A stretch of 64,000 bases of DNA from Bradyrhizobium liaoningense (GTDB lineage: Bacteria > Pseudomonadota > Alphaproteobacteria > Rhizobiales > Xanthobacteraceae): positions 744,001 to 808,000 of the forward strand of contig NZ_JAFCJS010000001.1 of assembly GCF_018130825.1 (NCBI RefSeq). The letters run 5' to 3'. Position numbers and translations under genes: made by a program. Of this stretch, positions 27,570 to 37,232 are shown piece after piece (the stretch's first letter is position 1; every line of letters starts with the position of its first letter). The notes beneath the pieces are model-generated. The model was not told the DNA's origin, made no database searches, and worked only from the letters and a program-made list of their open reading frames with translations.

Positions 27570-28384
27570 TGAGCGCGCGCGACCTCTTCACCTTCAGCAA
27601 TCCGCATTTCACACGGGGCGTCGGCATCACCGCCGCGATCCTGATCGTGACGGCGATTGTGGGCTTCATCATACTGCCTTTCGCCCAGCCCTGGGTCCAG
27701 TTCGCCAATGTCTGGGATGCGATCTGCAGCGCCGCCGGCGTGCCGCAGCGCGCGGCGACCGTTGCGGCGCCTGAACAGGCAAAGCGGCTGTCCGCGGTCG
27801 TGCTCACGTCGAACACGCTGTCACGCCCGAGCCAGGAGGCGATCGGTCGCGGCGCCACGCTGGCGCAGCGCTGCGCCATTTGCCACGGCCCGACCGGAAT
27901 CAGCCGCGCGGACTCGCCGAACCTCGCCGGGCAATACGCGGCGGTGATCTACAAGGAGCTGCACGATTTCCGCTCCGGCGCCCGCACCAATGCCGTGATG
28001 TCGCCGTTTGCCGTCAATCTGACCGATCAGGAGATCGCCGATCTCTCGCTCTACTACGCCTACCTGCCGCGGCTGCCCGCCTATCACCCGACGCCGCAAC
28101 TGCCGAAGCCGAACATCGTCATCTATGGCGCGCCGATGCGCGGGATCGCGCCCTGCGGCTCCTGTCACGGCAGCCTCGACAACAAGACCGGCAGCCCATG
28201 GCTCGAAGGCCAGTCGGAAGCCTATATGAAGGCGCAGCTGCAGGCCTTCGCCTCAGGCGACCGCCGCAACGACATCAGCCAGCAGATGCGCAACGTCGCG
28301 CGCGCGATGACGCCGCAGGAGATCGAGCAGGCCGCAGCGTATTATGCCTCGCAGCCGCCTGATGTCGTGAAGGCGGTGGATTGA
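27569..28384 (+). CDS. Membrane-anchored dihaem cytochrome c
   Basis: A 271-residue protein with an N-terminal membrane helix (GITAAILIVTAIVGFIILPFA) and two cytochrome c domains: CAICHGPTG (about 105) and CGSCHGSLD (about 195). The absence of a cleavage site suggests that the helix anchors it beside the oxidase. The start ATG at 27569 overlaps the coxA stop by one to four bases, so it is translationally coupled and probably a genuine subunit of the complex. It brings the operon's c-type haem count to seven. It converges with the RatA/COQ10-like gene. Confidence 0.88.
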   Translation: MSARDLFTFSNPHFTRGVGITAAILIVTAIVGFIILPFAQPWVQFANVWDAICSAAGVPQRAATVAAPEQAKRLSAVVLTSNTLSRPSQEAIGRGATLAQRCAICHGPTGISRADSPNLAGQYAAVIYKELHDFRSGARTNAVMSPFAVNLTDQEIADLSLYYAYLPRLPAYHPTPQLPKPNIVIYGAPMRGIAPCGSCHGSLDNKTGSPWLEGQSEAYMKAQLQAFASGDRRNDISQQMRNVARAMTPQEIEQAAAYYASQPPDVVKAVD

Positions 28385-28867
28385 TCAGGTCGGCGCCAGC
28401 TTCGGCCGTCCGTAGATCGCGTCCGCACGCTTCTCGAACGCGGTCGAGAACCGCGCGAAGGCGGCGTCGAACATCGAGCCCATCAGCATCGCCAGCATGC
28501 GGCTCTTGAATTCATAGGCGAGGAAGAAGCCGACGTCGCAGACGTCTTTGCCGTCTTGCTGGCCTTTGGGCTCGAACGTCCAACGGTTCTCCAGATTCCT
28601 GAACGGACCTTGCAGATATTCGACCAGGATCTTCAGATTGGCGCGGTCGAGCGTCACGCGGCTGGTGAAGGATTCCTTGACCAGCTTGAACGATACCGTC
28701 ATGTCCGCGATCAGCACCTCGGTGCCGTCGGGCTTCGCCATGCGCTGTCGGACCTTGAGCGCGCTGCACAGCGGCACGAATTCCGGGTAGCGCTCGACAT
28801 CGGCGACCAGATCAAACATCTCGGACGCGCTGTGGTTGACGCGGTGCTTGCTCGAAACTCGATGCAT
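28385..28867 (-). CDS. RatA/COQ10-like SRPBCC protein
   Basis: A 160-residue START-like protein of the family that includes E. coli RatA and mitochondrial COQ10. Motifs: HSASEMFDLVADVERYPEFVPLCS at the start and YEFKSRMLAMLMGSMFDAAFARF at the end form the two helices that close the lipid pocket. In COQ10 it binds ubiquinone and supports respiration; the toxin label from E. coli RatA should not be transferred. It follows lipA by six bases on the same strand, a common order in alphaproteobacteria. It ends one base from the oxidase operon's stop. Confidence 0.88.
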   Translation of the reverse strand: MHRVSSKHRVNHSASEMFDLVADVERYPEFVPLCSALKVRQRMAKPDGTEVLIADMTVSFKLVKESFTSRVTLDRANLKILVEYLQGPFRNLENRWTFEPKGQQDGKDVCDVGFFLAYEFKSRMLAMLMGSMFDAAFARFSTAFEKRADAIYGRPKLAPT

Positions 28868-28873
28868 GGTACG

Positions 28874-29830
28874 TCAGCGGGCGTGAGCTGCCCGCGCAGC
28901 CTTCAGTCTTGCGAAATCCTCGCCGGCATGATGCGACGAGCGGGTGAGCGGACTCGCCGACACCATCAGGAATCCCTTGGTGTAGGCGATCTTTTCATAG
29001 GACGAGAATTCGTCCGGCGGCACGTAGCGCATCACCGCGTGATGCTTGCGGGTGGGCTGCAGATATTGCCCGATGGTCAGGAAGTCGACGTCCGCCGAGC
29101 GCAGATCGTCCATCACCTGCTGGACCTCGTGGCGCTCCTCGCCGAGGCCGACCATGATGCCGGACTTGGTGAAGATGGTAGGGTCGAGTTCCTTGACCCG
29201 CTGCAACAGCCGGATCGAGTGGAAATAGCGCGCGCCGGGCCGCACCGTGAGATAGCGCGATGGCACCGTCTCGAGATTGTGGTTGAACACGTCGGGCCTC
29301 GCCGCGACGACGACCTCCAGCGCGCCTTCCTTGCGGAGGAAGTCCGGCGTCAGGATCTCGATCGTGGTCGAGGGGCATGCGGCGCGGATGGCGCGGATGG
29401 TCTGGGCAAAATGCTCGGCGCCGCCATCGGCGAGGTCGTCGCGGTCGACCGAGGTAATGACGACGTGAGCGAGGCCCAGCTTGGCCACGGCCTCGGCGAC
29501 GTTCTGCGGCTCGGCCGCATCCAGCGCGTTGGGCAGGCCGGTCTTGACGTTGCAGAAGGCGCAGGCCCGGGTGCAGGTGTCACCCATGATCATGAAGGTC
29601 GCGTGCTTCTTGTCCCAGCACTCGCCGATGTTCGGGCAGCCCGCCTCCTCGCACACCGTGTGCAGGCCGTTGGCGCGCACGATGTTGCGGGTGTCGGCAT
29701 AGCCGCGGGTATTGGGCGCGCGCACGCGAATCCAGTCCGGCTTCGGCGGCGAAGCGGAATCAGGACGATTCACCTTTTCAGGGTGGCGCGGGCGCAGCGG
29801 GTTCGAGATGGTATCGACAATAACGACCAT
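28874..29830 (-). CDS. lipA: Lipoyl synthase
   Basis: A 318-residue radical-SAM enzyme that inserts two sulfur atoms into octanoyl groups on lipoyl domains. The radical-SAM cluster ligands are CTRACAFC, and the auxiliary cluster ligands are [12 protein letters not shown] near the N-terminus. The C-terminal Ser of the auxiliary cluster falls in a segment ending [15 protein letters not shown]. Length and motifs are normal. It is followed by the COQ10-like gene and is divergent from the 3-methyladenine glycosylase gene (about 130-base spacer). Confidence 0.96.
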   Translation of the reverse strand: MVVIVDTISNPLRPRHPEKVNRPDSASPPKPDWIRVRAPNTRGYADTRNIVRANGLHTVCEEAGCPNIGECWDKKHATFMIMGDTCTRACAFCNVKTGLPNALDAAEPQNVAEAVAKLGLAHVVITSVDRDDLADGGAEHFAQTIRAIRAACPSTTIEILTPDFLRKEGALEVVVAARPDVFNHNLETVPSRYLTVRPGARYFHSIRLLQRVKELDPTIFTKSGIMVGLGEERHEVQQVMDDLRSADVDFLTIGQYLQPTRKHHAVMRYVPPDEFSSYEKIAYTKGFLMVSASPLTRSSHHAGEDFARLKAARAAHAR

Positions 29831-29960
29831 TGGGTATCCGGTCTGTTCAGGTCCTACCTAGTCGGTCTGGCCCGGCATCGCAACCCGGCTCGCACCACTT
29901 CAGGGAACATGGCAGATATGGGCAATATCCTGCTCTGTTCTCAGGCGATTCTCACCTCGA

Positions 29961-30563
29961 ATGGCTCCAGTCTCGAAACCTTCCACACCCCGGCTTGGAA
30001 AGGCCCTCAAGCGTGCCTTTTTCGCGCGCAACGTGCGCGAGGTCGCCCACGACCTGATCGGGGCCACCATGCTGGTCGACGGCGTCGGCGGGATCATTGT
30101 CGAGGTCGAGGCCTATCATCATACCGAGCCGGCGGCGCATTCCTACAATGGCCCGACGCCGCGGAACCAGGTGATGTTTGGCCCGCCCGGCTACGCCTAT
30201 GTCTACCGTTCCTACGGCATCCACTGGTGTGTGAACTTCGTCTGCGAGGAGGAAGGCTCGGCCAGCGCCGTCCTGATCCGCGCGCTGGAGCCGACGCATG
30301 GCCTCGCCGCGATGCGCCGTCGCCGTCATCTCCAAGAAGTGCACACGCTGTGCTCGGGCCCGGGCAAGCTGACCGAGGCGCTCGGCATCACCATCGCGCA
30401 CAACTCGCTGCCCCTGGATCGACCGCCGATCGCGCTGCATGCGCGCACGGAGGATTTGGAGGTCGCAACCGGCATCCGGATCGGCATCACCAAGGCCGTC
30501 GAGCTACCCTGGCGCTACGGCGTCAGGGGCTCGAAGTTTTTGAGCAAGCCGTTTCCGAAGTAG
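29961..30563 (+). CDS. DNA-3-methyladenine glycosylase (AAG/MPG family)
   Basis: A 200-residue base-excision repair enzyme. Family motifs: [22 protein letters not shown] with the catalytic Glu, [28 protein letters not shown] and [13 protein letters not shown]. These match the AAG/MPG fold rather than AlkA or Tag. It removes alkylated purines such as 3-methyladenine and hypoxanthine. It converges with valS, whose stop is three bases away. It stands alone in its orientation, and no alkylation-response gene is adjacent. Confidence 0.94.
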   Translation: MAPVSKPSTPRLGKALKRAFFARNVREVAHDLIGATMLVDGVGGIIVEVEAYHHTEPAAHSYNGPTPRNQVMFGPPGYAYVYRSYGIHWCVNFVCEEEGSASAVLIRALEPTHGLAAMRRRRHLQEVHTLCSGPGKLTEALGITIAHNSLPLDRPPIALHARTEDLEVATGIRIGITKAVELPWRYGVRGSKFLSKPFPK

Positions 30564-30565
30564 CC

Positions 30566-33442
30566 CTACGACGCCTGCTTCAACCGCTCCAGCGCCTCCA
30601 GCAGCTTGGCCTTGCGGGCCAGCGCAGCCTCGCGCTTTTCACGCTCCTCCTCGACCACCTCCTCGGCCGCGTTGGCGACGAACTTCTCGTTCGCCAGCTT
30701 GGATTCGGCGCGCTTGATGTCGGCGTCGGCCTTGCCGATTTCCTTGTCGAGGCGCGTCCGCTCAGCAGCGACGTCGATCACGCCCTTCAGCGGCAGCGCG
30801 GCCACTTCGCCGCGCACAAGCAGCTGAACGGCACCATCCGGTGCACGATCGGCGAAGGAGATGTCGGACAGCCGCGCCATGCGCTTGATGATTTCGGTCC
30901 AGCGCGGCGCGCGTTCCTTCGTCTCGGCGGAGGCGCCCGCGAGCACCAGTGCGGTCAGTGTCGCCGGCGGAATGTTCATCTCGGCGCGCACGGAACGGAT
31001 CTGCGTGACGAGGTCGATGACCCAGCCGATCTCGGCTTCCGCCTTGGGATCGGTGAAGTCGGCATGGTCGAAGATCGGCAACACCAGGGCCGGCGAGATC
31101 AGCGGATCGGTCGGCCCGGCGGCAGCTGCAAGCATCGCGAGTTGCTCCGGCGAAGGCTCGGACGGCTTCAGCGGCCACGACGCCAGCGCGAGCAGGCCCT
31201 CGCGCTTGGCCGTCACCTCCCACAGCTCCTCGGTGATGAAGGGCATGAAAGGGTGCAGCAGCTTCAGGATCTCGTCGCGCGCCCAGGCCACCATGGCGCG
31301 GGTTTCGTCCTTGGCGGGGCTATCGGGGCCGAGCAGCACGGGCTTGGCAAGCTCGACATACCAGTCGCAATAGACGTTCCAGACGAACCGATAGATGGCG
31401 CCGGCGGCATCGTTGAAGCGATAGGCCTCGATCGCCTCGGTCACCTCGCGCGTGGTGTGCGCGGTCTCATGGGCGATCCAGCGGCTCAGCGTCTCCTTCG
31501 TCTTCGCCGGCTCGAAACCGTCGGGCACCGCGCACTGGTTCATCTCCGCGAAGCGGCAGGCGTTCCAGAGCTTGGTTGCGAAATTGCGGTAGCCTTCGAC
31601 GCGGCTGGTGGCGAGCTTGATGTCGCGGCCCTGCGCCGCCATCGCGGCCAGCGTGAAGCGCAGCGCGTCCGCGCCATATTCATCGATCAGGTTGAGCGGA
31701 TCGATGACGTTGCCCTTCGACTTCGACATCTTGGCGCCCTTCTCGTCGCGGACGAGGGCGTGGATGTAGATCGTCGAGAACGGAATCTCCTTCATGAAGT
31801 GCATGCCCATCATCATCATGCGGGCAACCCAGAAGAAGATGATGTCGAAGCCGGTGACCAGCGCGTTGGTCGGGTAGTAGCGCTGCACCTCCGGCGTATC
31901 GTCGGGCCAGCCGAGCGTCGAGAACGGCCACAGTGCCGAGGAGAACCAGGTGTCGAGCACGTCCTCGTCACGCGTGATGAAGCCCTCGCGCTTGTTGCGG
32001 TCGAGCGCCATCTCGCGGCCCTGCTCGACCGTGATGACCTCCTGCTCGACGTAATAACCGAGCGCGTGGCTGATCGCCTCCTCCTCGGTCTCGGCGACGA
32101 ACACCTTGCCGTCAGGCCCATACCAGGCCGGGATCTGATGGCCCCACCACAGCTGGCGCGAGATGCACCAGGGCTGGATGTTCTCCATCCACTCGAAATA
32201 GGTCTTTTCCCAGTTCTTCGGCACGAAGGTCGTCTCGCCCGAACGCACCGCCGCGATCGCGGGTTTTGCGAGCGTCTTGGCGTCAACGTACCATTGGTCG
32301 GTCAGATAGGGCTCGATCACGCTGTTGGAGCGGTCGCCGTGCGGCACCATGTGGGTGTGCGGCTCGATCCGCTCGACGAAGCCGAACGCCTCCAAACGCT
32401 CGACGATGCGCTTGCGCGCCGCGAAGCGGTCGACCTTGTTGAACTCCTCGGCGAATTGCGCGGCACCTTCCGGCAGGTCGCGCAGATAATCCTCGTTGTC
32501 GACGAGATCGAGGCAGCCTTCCTTGTCGATGACGCTGATGCGGCGCAGGCCGTGGCGATTGCCGACCTCGAAATCGTTGAAGTCGTGCGCCGGCGTCACC
32601 TTGACCGCGCCCGAGCCCTTCTCGGGATCGGAATACTCGTCAGCGACGATCTTGATCTTGCGGCCGACCAGCGGCAGGACGACGTTCTTGCCGACCAGCT
32701 TCTGGTAGCGCTCGTCCTCCGGATGCACGGCAACGCCGGTGTCGCCGAGCATCGTTTCCGGGCGCGTCGTGGCGACGACGATGAAGCTCGAGGGATCCTC
32801 GGGGCTGAACGTCTTGCCCTCGATCGGATAGCGCAGATACCAGAGGTTGCCCTTGACCTCGGTCTGCTGCACTTCGAGATCGGAGATCGCGGTGAGCAGC
32901 TTGGTGTCCCAGTTCACCAACCGCTTGTCCTTGTAGATCAGACCGTCGCGGTGCAGCTCGACGAACACCTTGATGACGGCCTTCGAAAGGCCCTCGTCCA
33001 TGGTGAAGCGCTCGCGCGACCAGTCGCACGAAGCGCCGAGCCGCTTGAGCTGGTTGATGATGGTGTCGCCGCTCTCGGCCTTCCACTGCCAGACCCGCTC
33101 GAGAAACTTCTCGCGGCCCATCTCGCGGCGGCCGGGCTGCTGGCGCTCCATCAGCTGGCGCTCGACCACCATCTGGGTGGCGATACCGGCATGGTCGGTG
33201 CCGGGCTGCCACAGCACGTCGCGGCCGCGCATGCGCTCGAACCGGCACAGGATGTCCTGCAGCGTGTTGTTGAGGGCGTGGCCCATGTGCAGCGAGCCCG
33301 TCACGTTCGGCGGCGGGATCACGATGGTAAAGGGCACTGCGTCACGGCGGTCGGGGCGGCCGGCCTTGAAGGCAAGGCTGTCCTCCCACACGACGGACAT
33401 GCGGGCTTCGATATCGGCGGGCTGGTAATTTTTCTCGATCAT
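30566..33442 (-). CDS. valS: Valyl-tRNA synthetase
   Basis: A 958-residue class I synthetase. The HIGH-type signature is PPPNVTGSLHMGHALN near residue 45, the editing domain lies in the middle and the KMSKS signature is GAKMSKSKGNVIDP near 570. The last 70 residues are the coiled-coil arm (RTRLDKEIGKADADIKRAESKL in sections) that grips tRNA. Length is normal. It charges tRNA-Val and hydrolyses Thr mischarged on it. The gene is downstream of popZ on the same strand with a 137-base spacer, an order seen in many alphaproteobacteria. Confidence 0.97.
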   Translation of the reverse strand: MIEKNYQPADIEARMSVVWEDSLAFKAGRPDRRDAVPFTIVIPPPNVTGSLHMGHALNNTLQDILCRFERMRGRDVLWQPGTDHAGIATQMVVERQLMERQQPGRREMGREKFLERVWQWKAESGDTIINQLKRLGASCDWSRERFTMDEGLSKAVIKVFVELHRDGLIYKDKRLVNWDTKLLTAISDLEVQQTEVKGNLWYLRYPIEGKTFSPEDPSSFIVVATTRPETMLGDTGVAVHPEDERYQKLVGKNVVLPLVGRKIKIVADEYSDPEKGSGAVKVTPAHDFNDFEVGNRHGLRRISVIDKEGCLDLVDNEDYLRDLPEGAAQFAEEFNKVDRFAARKRIVERLEAFGFVERIEPHTHMVPHGDRSNSVIEPYLTDQWYVDAKTLAKPAIAAVRSGETTFVPKNWEKTYFEWMENIQPWCISRQLWWGHQIPAWYGPDGKVFVAETEEEAISHALGYYVEQEVITVEQGREMALDRNKREGFITRDEDVLDTWFSSALWPFSTLGWPDDTPEVQRYYPTNALVTGFDIIFFWVARMMMMGMHFMKEIPFSTIYIHALVRDEKGAKMSKSKGNVIDPLNLIDEYGADALRFTLAAMAAQGRDIKLATSRVEGYRNFATKLWNACRFAEMNQCAVPDGFEPAKTKETLSRWIAHETAHTTREVTEAIEAYRFNDAAGAIYRFVWNVYCDWYVELAKPVLLGPDSPAKDETRAMVAWARDEILKLLHPFMPFITEELWEVTAKREGLLALASWPLKPSEPSPEQLAMLAAAAGPTDPLISPALVLPIFDHADFTDPKAEAEIGWVIDLVTQIRSVRAEMNIPPATLTALVLAGASAETKERAPRWTEIIKRMARLSDISFADRAPDGAVQLLVRGEVAALPLKGVIDVAAERTRLDKEIGKADADIKRAESKLANEKFVANAAEEVVEEEREKREAALARKAKLLEALERLKQAS

Positions 33443-33570
33443 GGGGCTGCTAGAAAGCCGCGCGCGGGGGCCAAGTCAACGAAAAGTCAGCGGAAAGCGA
33501 GGCGGCACAGCGCTTTCCGGCCCGGTCCGGGGCCGGATATGGCATACAAGCCGGGCTTTATGAGGGCCTC

Positions 33571-33589
33571 CGGCCGCTCTCAGCGGCCG
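33571..33589 (-). terminator. GC-rich hairpin at popZ stop
   Basis: CGGCCGCT pairs with AGCGGCCG around a three-base loop, overlapping the popZ stop codon. No T run follows, so termination is uncertain. Confidence 0.25.
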
Positions 33590-34350
33590 CCGCGCGAGAC
33601 CCGCTCGATTTCCGCCTTCACGATGCGTTCAACTAGGCCCGGAAGGTTGTCATCGAGCCAGGACTTCAGCATCGGACGCAGCATTTCCTTGACCAGATCC
33701 TCCAGCGTCCGAGCATTGCTGCTGAGGACCGTATGGGCCAGGGAGTTGAAGGCGGATTCGACCGCGGAGACCGTCGATTGCGCCAAGATCGGCTGCTGCG
33801 GCGGCAGCGGCGGCGCGTCGAAGTCCAACGGCTCGTAGGACGGCGCAGGCGCCGGACGCGGCGGCGGCGATTCGGCGAATTCGAGATCGTCGCGCGGCTC
33901 GACCTTGCGGAAGCTTGGCGGCGGCGGAGACGGTGTTGGCGCCGGGTCCATCGCCATTTCGTCTGTCAGTTCGAGCACGTCGGGCTCAGGCTCCGGCTCT
34001 GGAGCACGGACCTCGGGCGCAGGCGTGGCCGCGTCGAGCCCGGCCAGCAGCGCATCGATATCGTCCTGGCTGTTCGGACCCGCATCTGCGGCGGGAGCGG
34101 GCGGCGGCGGTGCCGGAGCTGGCTTCGCAGCCGGAGATGGCGCGGGCTTCTCGGCGGCAGGTTTGGGCGGTGCGACCTTGGATGGCGGAATATCGTTCAT
34201 CGGCTTGGGCGGCGCGGCGGGCGCCGCAGCCTTCTCGGGCTTCGCAGCTTCGGCCGGCGGCGGCTTGGCCTCGTCGTCGGCAATGATGCGCCGGATCGAG
34301 GCCAGAATCTCCTCCATGGAGGGTTCTGTGACCTTTGCAGGCTGCGTCAT
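33580..34350 (-). CDS. popZ: Polar organising protein PopZ (DUF2497)
   Basis: A 256-residue protein with the PopZ layout: an N-terminal helix PSMEEILASIRRIIADD that recruits client proteins, a long Pro/Ala/Glu-rich disordered middle (about 30-190), and a C-terminal oligomerisation region of helices (LEDLVKEMLRPMLKSWLDDNLPGLVERIVKAEIERVSR in sections). PopZ forms polar condensates that anchor chromosome origins and cell-cycle regulators in alphaproteobacteria. The frame is open through a GTG to 34362; the ATG at 34350 follows GGAGTCGGAG and is preferred. It lies between tolC and valS. Confidence 0.92.
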   Translation of the reverse strand: MTQPAKVTEPSMEEILASIRRIIADDEAKPPPAEAAKPEKAAAPAAPPKPMNDIPPSKVAPPKPAAEKPAPSPAAKPAPAPPPPAPAADAGPNSQDDIDALLAGLDAATPAPEVRAPEPEPEPDVLELTDEMAMDPAPTPSPPPPSFRKVEPRDDLEFAESPPPRPAPAPSYEPLDFDAPPLPPQQPILAQSTVSAVESAFNSLAHTVLSSNARTLEDLVKEMLRPMLKSWLDDNLPGLVERIVKAEIERVSRGGR

Positions 34351-34607
34351 CTCCGACTCCACATCATCAACGCCCTCGCATGCGTTGTTTTACACCAAGC
34401 ACGACAGGATTGGCCGGTTCCGCAACGAGCCCCCGACATTTTCGCCGCGGCAGCCCGACTTGTCCCCAGATCACGGCTCAACGTGCGGCGGCGCGCCCCT
34501 GCCCTCGGCACTCAAGCTTTACGCATACGACATCGAATGCGGAGCGAATCGACCCGCATCTTCTTGGCAAGGCTATGTCAGGGATTTTGATGATTGCAAG
34601 CAAAGCA
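34351..34607. other. Spacer between tolC and popZ
   Basis: About 300 bases between popZ start and tolC stop. Apart from the tolC terminator hairpin I see no gene; frames crossing it lack ribosome sites. It must hold the popZ promoter. Confidence 0.5.
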
Positions 34608-34641
34608 CCGGTCGGCCGCAATTATTCGCGAGGCCGACCGG
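34608..34641 (-). terminator. Hairpin after tolC
   Basis: CCGGTCGGCC pairs with GGCCGACCGG (10 bases) around a 14-base loop, starting 14 bases after the tolC stop. Downstream sequence GTGCTTTGCTTGC is only mildly T-rich. Confidence 0.5.
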
Positions 34642-34654
34642 ATGACGACGGGAA

Positions 34655-36040
34655 TCAGCGCCCGTCAGGCGTACGCACGCCGCCCCAGCTGTCACGGACC
34701 TGATGGTAGTGAACGCTGGCATCGTAGACCGTGGTCGCAAGGCCGAGCACCTGCGGCGCCAGACGGCCGACGGCGGCAAGGACGTTATAGGACGCCACCA
34801 CCCGGTCGTGCTGCGCGGTCACCAGCGCGACGCGCGCATTGACCAGCGCCTGCTGCGCGTTGAGCACGTCGAGCGTGGTGCGCTGACCGGCCTTGGCTTC
34901 CTCGCGCACACCGTTGAGTGCGATCTCGGACGCCGTCACCTGCGCCTGCGCAGACTGCACCTGCGCCTTGCCGGCCTGCAACGTCCCCCAGAACTGCACC
35001 ACGTTCGCACGAGTCTGGTCGCGCGTGGTTTCTAGGTTGAGACGCTGCTGCGCCAGGTTTTCCTTGGATTGGCGGATCAGCGAATATTCGCTACCGCCCT
35101 GATAAATCGGCACCGAGAGCTGCGCGATCGCGGATGCGTTGAACGAGCGCAACTGAATCAAGGACTGTTCGTTGGACTGCGTGGCCGCTGCCTGGATCGT
35201 AACCGTCGGCAGCAATGCACCTTCGGCGACTTTGACCTGCAAGAAATTGACGTCAATGCCATACATTGCGGCCGTGACGTTGGGATGCTCGATCAGGCCG
35301 AGCTCAACGGCCGAAGCGAGCGTTGACGGCAGGAATCGGTCGACCGGCGAGCCCGGTGCGAGGTTGGCCGGCTCGTTGCCGATGATGCGGCGGAAGTTCG
35401 CCCGCGTCGTGGTGAGGTTCGCCTCCGCGGTGAGCGCCTGCGTCTTGCCGGCCGCCAGTTGCGCTTCCGATTGCGCGACGTCGGTGCGCGTCACTTCGCC
35501 GACGTTGAAGCGGTCACGGGTCTGCTTCAGCGTCTGCTCGAGCACGCGCACGTTGCTGCGCTGGACTTCCAGCGTGGCGGCATCGCGCAGATAATCCATG
35601 TAGGTCGTGGCGGCCTGGAGCAGCACGCTTTGATCGAGGCTGCGCAGCGCTTCGCGTGCACCGGACACCTGGCTCTCCGCCGCCCGCGTTCTGTTGGCCG
35701 TCTGGTTGCCATTGTAGAGCGTCTGCGTAGCGGTAACGCCAACGCTGCGAGGTGAGGTGGATCCGTGGATTGAGCTACTCCCCACGCCACTCTGCAAATC
35801 CGTATATTGATAGCCGCCGCTGGCGGTCAGTGCGACCCTTGGGCGATAGCCGGACAAAGCCTGCGGCACGTTCTCGTCGGTCGAGCGCACCTGGGCGCGC
35901 TGCGCGTTGAGCTGCGGATTGTTCTGATAGGCGCGCACCAAGGCGGCCTCGATCGTATCCGCCAAGGCAGGCGTCGGCCCGGCCAGCGCCAGCAGCAGGA
36001 CCGAAACCGCAGCTCCGGTGAAGAGCTTCACCCCATGCAT
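34655..36040 (-). CDS. tolC: TolC-type outer-membrane export channel
   Basis: A 461-residue outer-membrane protein with a signal peptide (FTGAAVSVLLLALAGPTPALA). Two OEP repeats follow, each a helical hairpin with TolC features such as AYQNNPQLNAQRAQVRSTDE, GEVTRTDVAQSEAQLAAGK and AGQRTTLDVLNAQQALVNA. There is no lipobox, unlike the efflux outer protein at 59899. TolC proteins serve type I secretion and multidrug pumps; in rhizobia the BepC-type homologue has both jobs. It is located between the pcm-like gene and popZ, a conserved neighbourhood, and not beside a pump. Confidence 0.93.
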   Translation of the reverse strand: MHGVKLFTGAAVSVLLLALAGPTPALADTIEAALVRAYQNNPQLNAQRAQVRSTDENVPQALSGYRPRVALTASGGYQYTDLQSGVGSSSIHGSTSPRSVGVTATQTLYNGNQTANRTRAAESQVSGAREALRSLDQSVLLQAATTYMDYLRDAATLEVQRSNVRVLEQTLKQTRDRFNVGEVTRTDVAQSEAQLAAGKTQALTAEANLTTTRANFRRIIGNEPANLAPGSPVDRFLPSTLASAVELGLIEHPNVTAAMYGIDVNFLQVKVAEGALLPTVTIQAAATQSNEQSLIQLRSFNASAIAQLSVPIYQGGSEYSLIRQSKENLAQQRLNLETTRDQTRANVVQFWGTLQAGKAQVQSAQAQVTASEIALNGVREEAKAGQRTTLDVLNAQQALVNARVALVTAQHDRVVASYNVLAAVGRLAPQVLGLATTVYDASVHYHQVRDSWGGVRTPDGR

Positions 36041-36248
36041 CCCAAAATTTCCGTTTCATTTTTAACGCCCGGCTCGTGCCCGCGAGCCGGGTTAGCGTCT
36101 ACCGAGTGGAGTCGTTGCCCCGCCGCAACATAGGACGCGGATTGCCGCGACGGAACTACCTCAAGGTAGTTCTCGGTGGAAACTCTTCACGTGCAGCATC
36201 CCGGCCACACTTCTGATTCAGAACGGGATTTTAACGGGCTTTGGGCCG

Positions 36249-36911
36249 TCAGAAGACGAAGGCGGCGGCCCGTTCCAGCCCGGGAAGGACCGGTGCTGCG
36301 GCGTCAAACAGCGCCCGATGGCCGAATTCGCCGTGGGTACGGGTCACAATCATCGCCCGCGGCGGCCGCGATTCGGCCGACACGCCCACCAGACGCCCGC
36401 CCTCCTTGAGCTGCCCGAACAGCCCCTCCGGGGTCACCTCGGCGGCGCCATTGAGGATGATCACGTCATAGGGGGCGGCCGACGGGTCGCCCTCGGTGCA
36501 GGCAGCGGCCTTGCAGGTGACATTGGCGAGTCCAAGGGCGGCAAAGGCCTCCTTGGCCTTCGCCGCCAGGGCCGAATCGCATTCCGTCGCGGTGACCTGA
36601 CGCGCCAGCTTGGCCGCCAGCGCGGCGAGATAGCCCGTGGCGCAGCCGACGACCAGGACGCTGTCGCCCTCGCCGATCTCGGCGGCCTGGAGCAGCTTGC
36701 CGGTGAGCTGCGGCTTGATCAGGAACCGCTTGGCGGCCCCCTCGCTCACATCGAGGTCGAGGTCGAGATAGGCCAAGGCCTGACGGCTGGCCGGCACGAA
36801 GGCCTCGCGCGGAACCGTAAGCATGGCATCGAGAATACGACGATCGGTGACGTCATTGGTGCGCACCTGGCCATCGACCATTTTGAGGCGCGCGGTCGAG
36901 AAACCGGACAT
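36249..36911 (-). CDS. Protein-L-isoaspartate methyltransferase-like protein (divergent)
   Basis: A 220-residue PCMT-family protein starting at an ATG at 36911 with CAGGG upstream. Family landmarks are VDGQVRTNDVTDRRIL at the N-terminus, PREAFVPAS, SAM motif I as VLVVGCATGYLAALAA and ILNGAAEVTPE. Compared with true Pcm (motif I EIGTGSGYQ), the acidic residue is replaced and the sequence is divergent, so repair of isoaspartyl residues is uncertain. This divergent form next to tolC is common in alphaproteobacteria. It begins 141 bases from the 59-residue gene and ends about 210 bases before tolC. Confidence 0.85.
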   Translation of the reverse strand: MSGFSTARLKMVDGQVRTNDVTDRRILDAMLTVPREAFVPASRQALAYLDLDLDVSEGAAKRFLIKPQLTGKLLQAAEIGEGDSVLVVGCATGYLAALAAKLARQVTATECDSALAAKAKEAFAALGLANVTCKAAACTEGDPSAAPYDVIILNGAAEVTPEGLFGQLKEGGRLVGVSAESRPPRAMIVTRTHGEFGHRALFDAAAPVLPGLERAAAFVF

Positions 36912-37052
36912 TTGCGGACCCTGAAATGCGGACGATGCCGCGGACGGAAGTTGGCGGCATCTTTGGAACATGCCCGGCGAAAACGCAACATGGCCGTTGG
37001 CCTTGGCCGGCCAAGGCTTGCCGCAACTCACCGCACCAGGGATCAGGACATA

Positions 37053-37232
37053 TTATTCGATCGTCACCGCGAGGCGGCCGATCAGGGCGGCGACCTCATC
37101 CAGCCGCGCCGAATCGGGGGTCTCGACCGCACGCGCAAGGCGGGCGAGGCATTCGTCGTCGCTGAGCTCGGGAACGTCGGCCGGCAGAATCGAGGGAGCC
37201 AGTTGGGCGCGGGCGATCTGAATGTCGGGCAT
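37053..37232 (-). CDS. 59-residue acidic hypothetical protein
   Basis: An ATG at 37232 opens 59 codons (MPDIQIARAQLAPSILPADV onward) ending in VTIE. The protein is acidic and predicted helical (PELSDDECLARLARAVETPD). Codon use resembles the neighbouring genes, with GC at third positions. GGAGC lies upstream. No family is recognised. It is on the same strand as the pcm-like gene, 141 bases upstream of it. Confidence 0.5.
   Translation of the reverse strand: MPDIQIARAQLAPSILPADVPELSDDECLARLARAVETPDSARLDEVAALIGRLAVTIE

Noticed and set aside
28556..33838. Plus-strand frame of 1760 codons opposite the COQ10-like, lipA and valS genes
   Set aside because: It is the antisense shadow of well-recognised genes in GC-rich DNA, with His/Arg/Asp-rich composition and no family motif.
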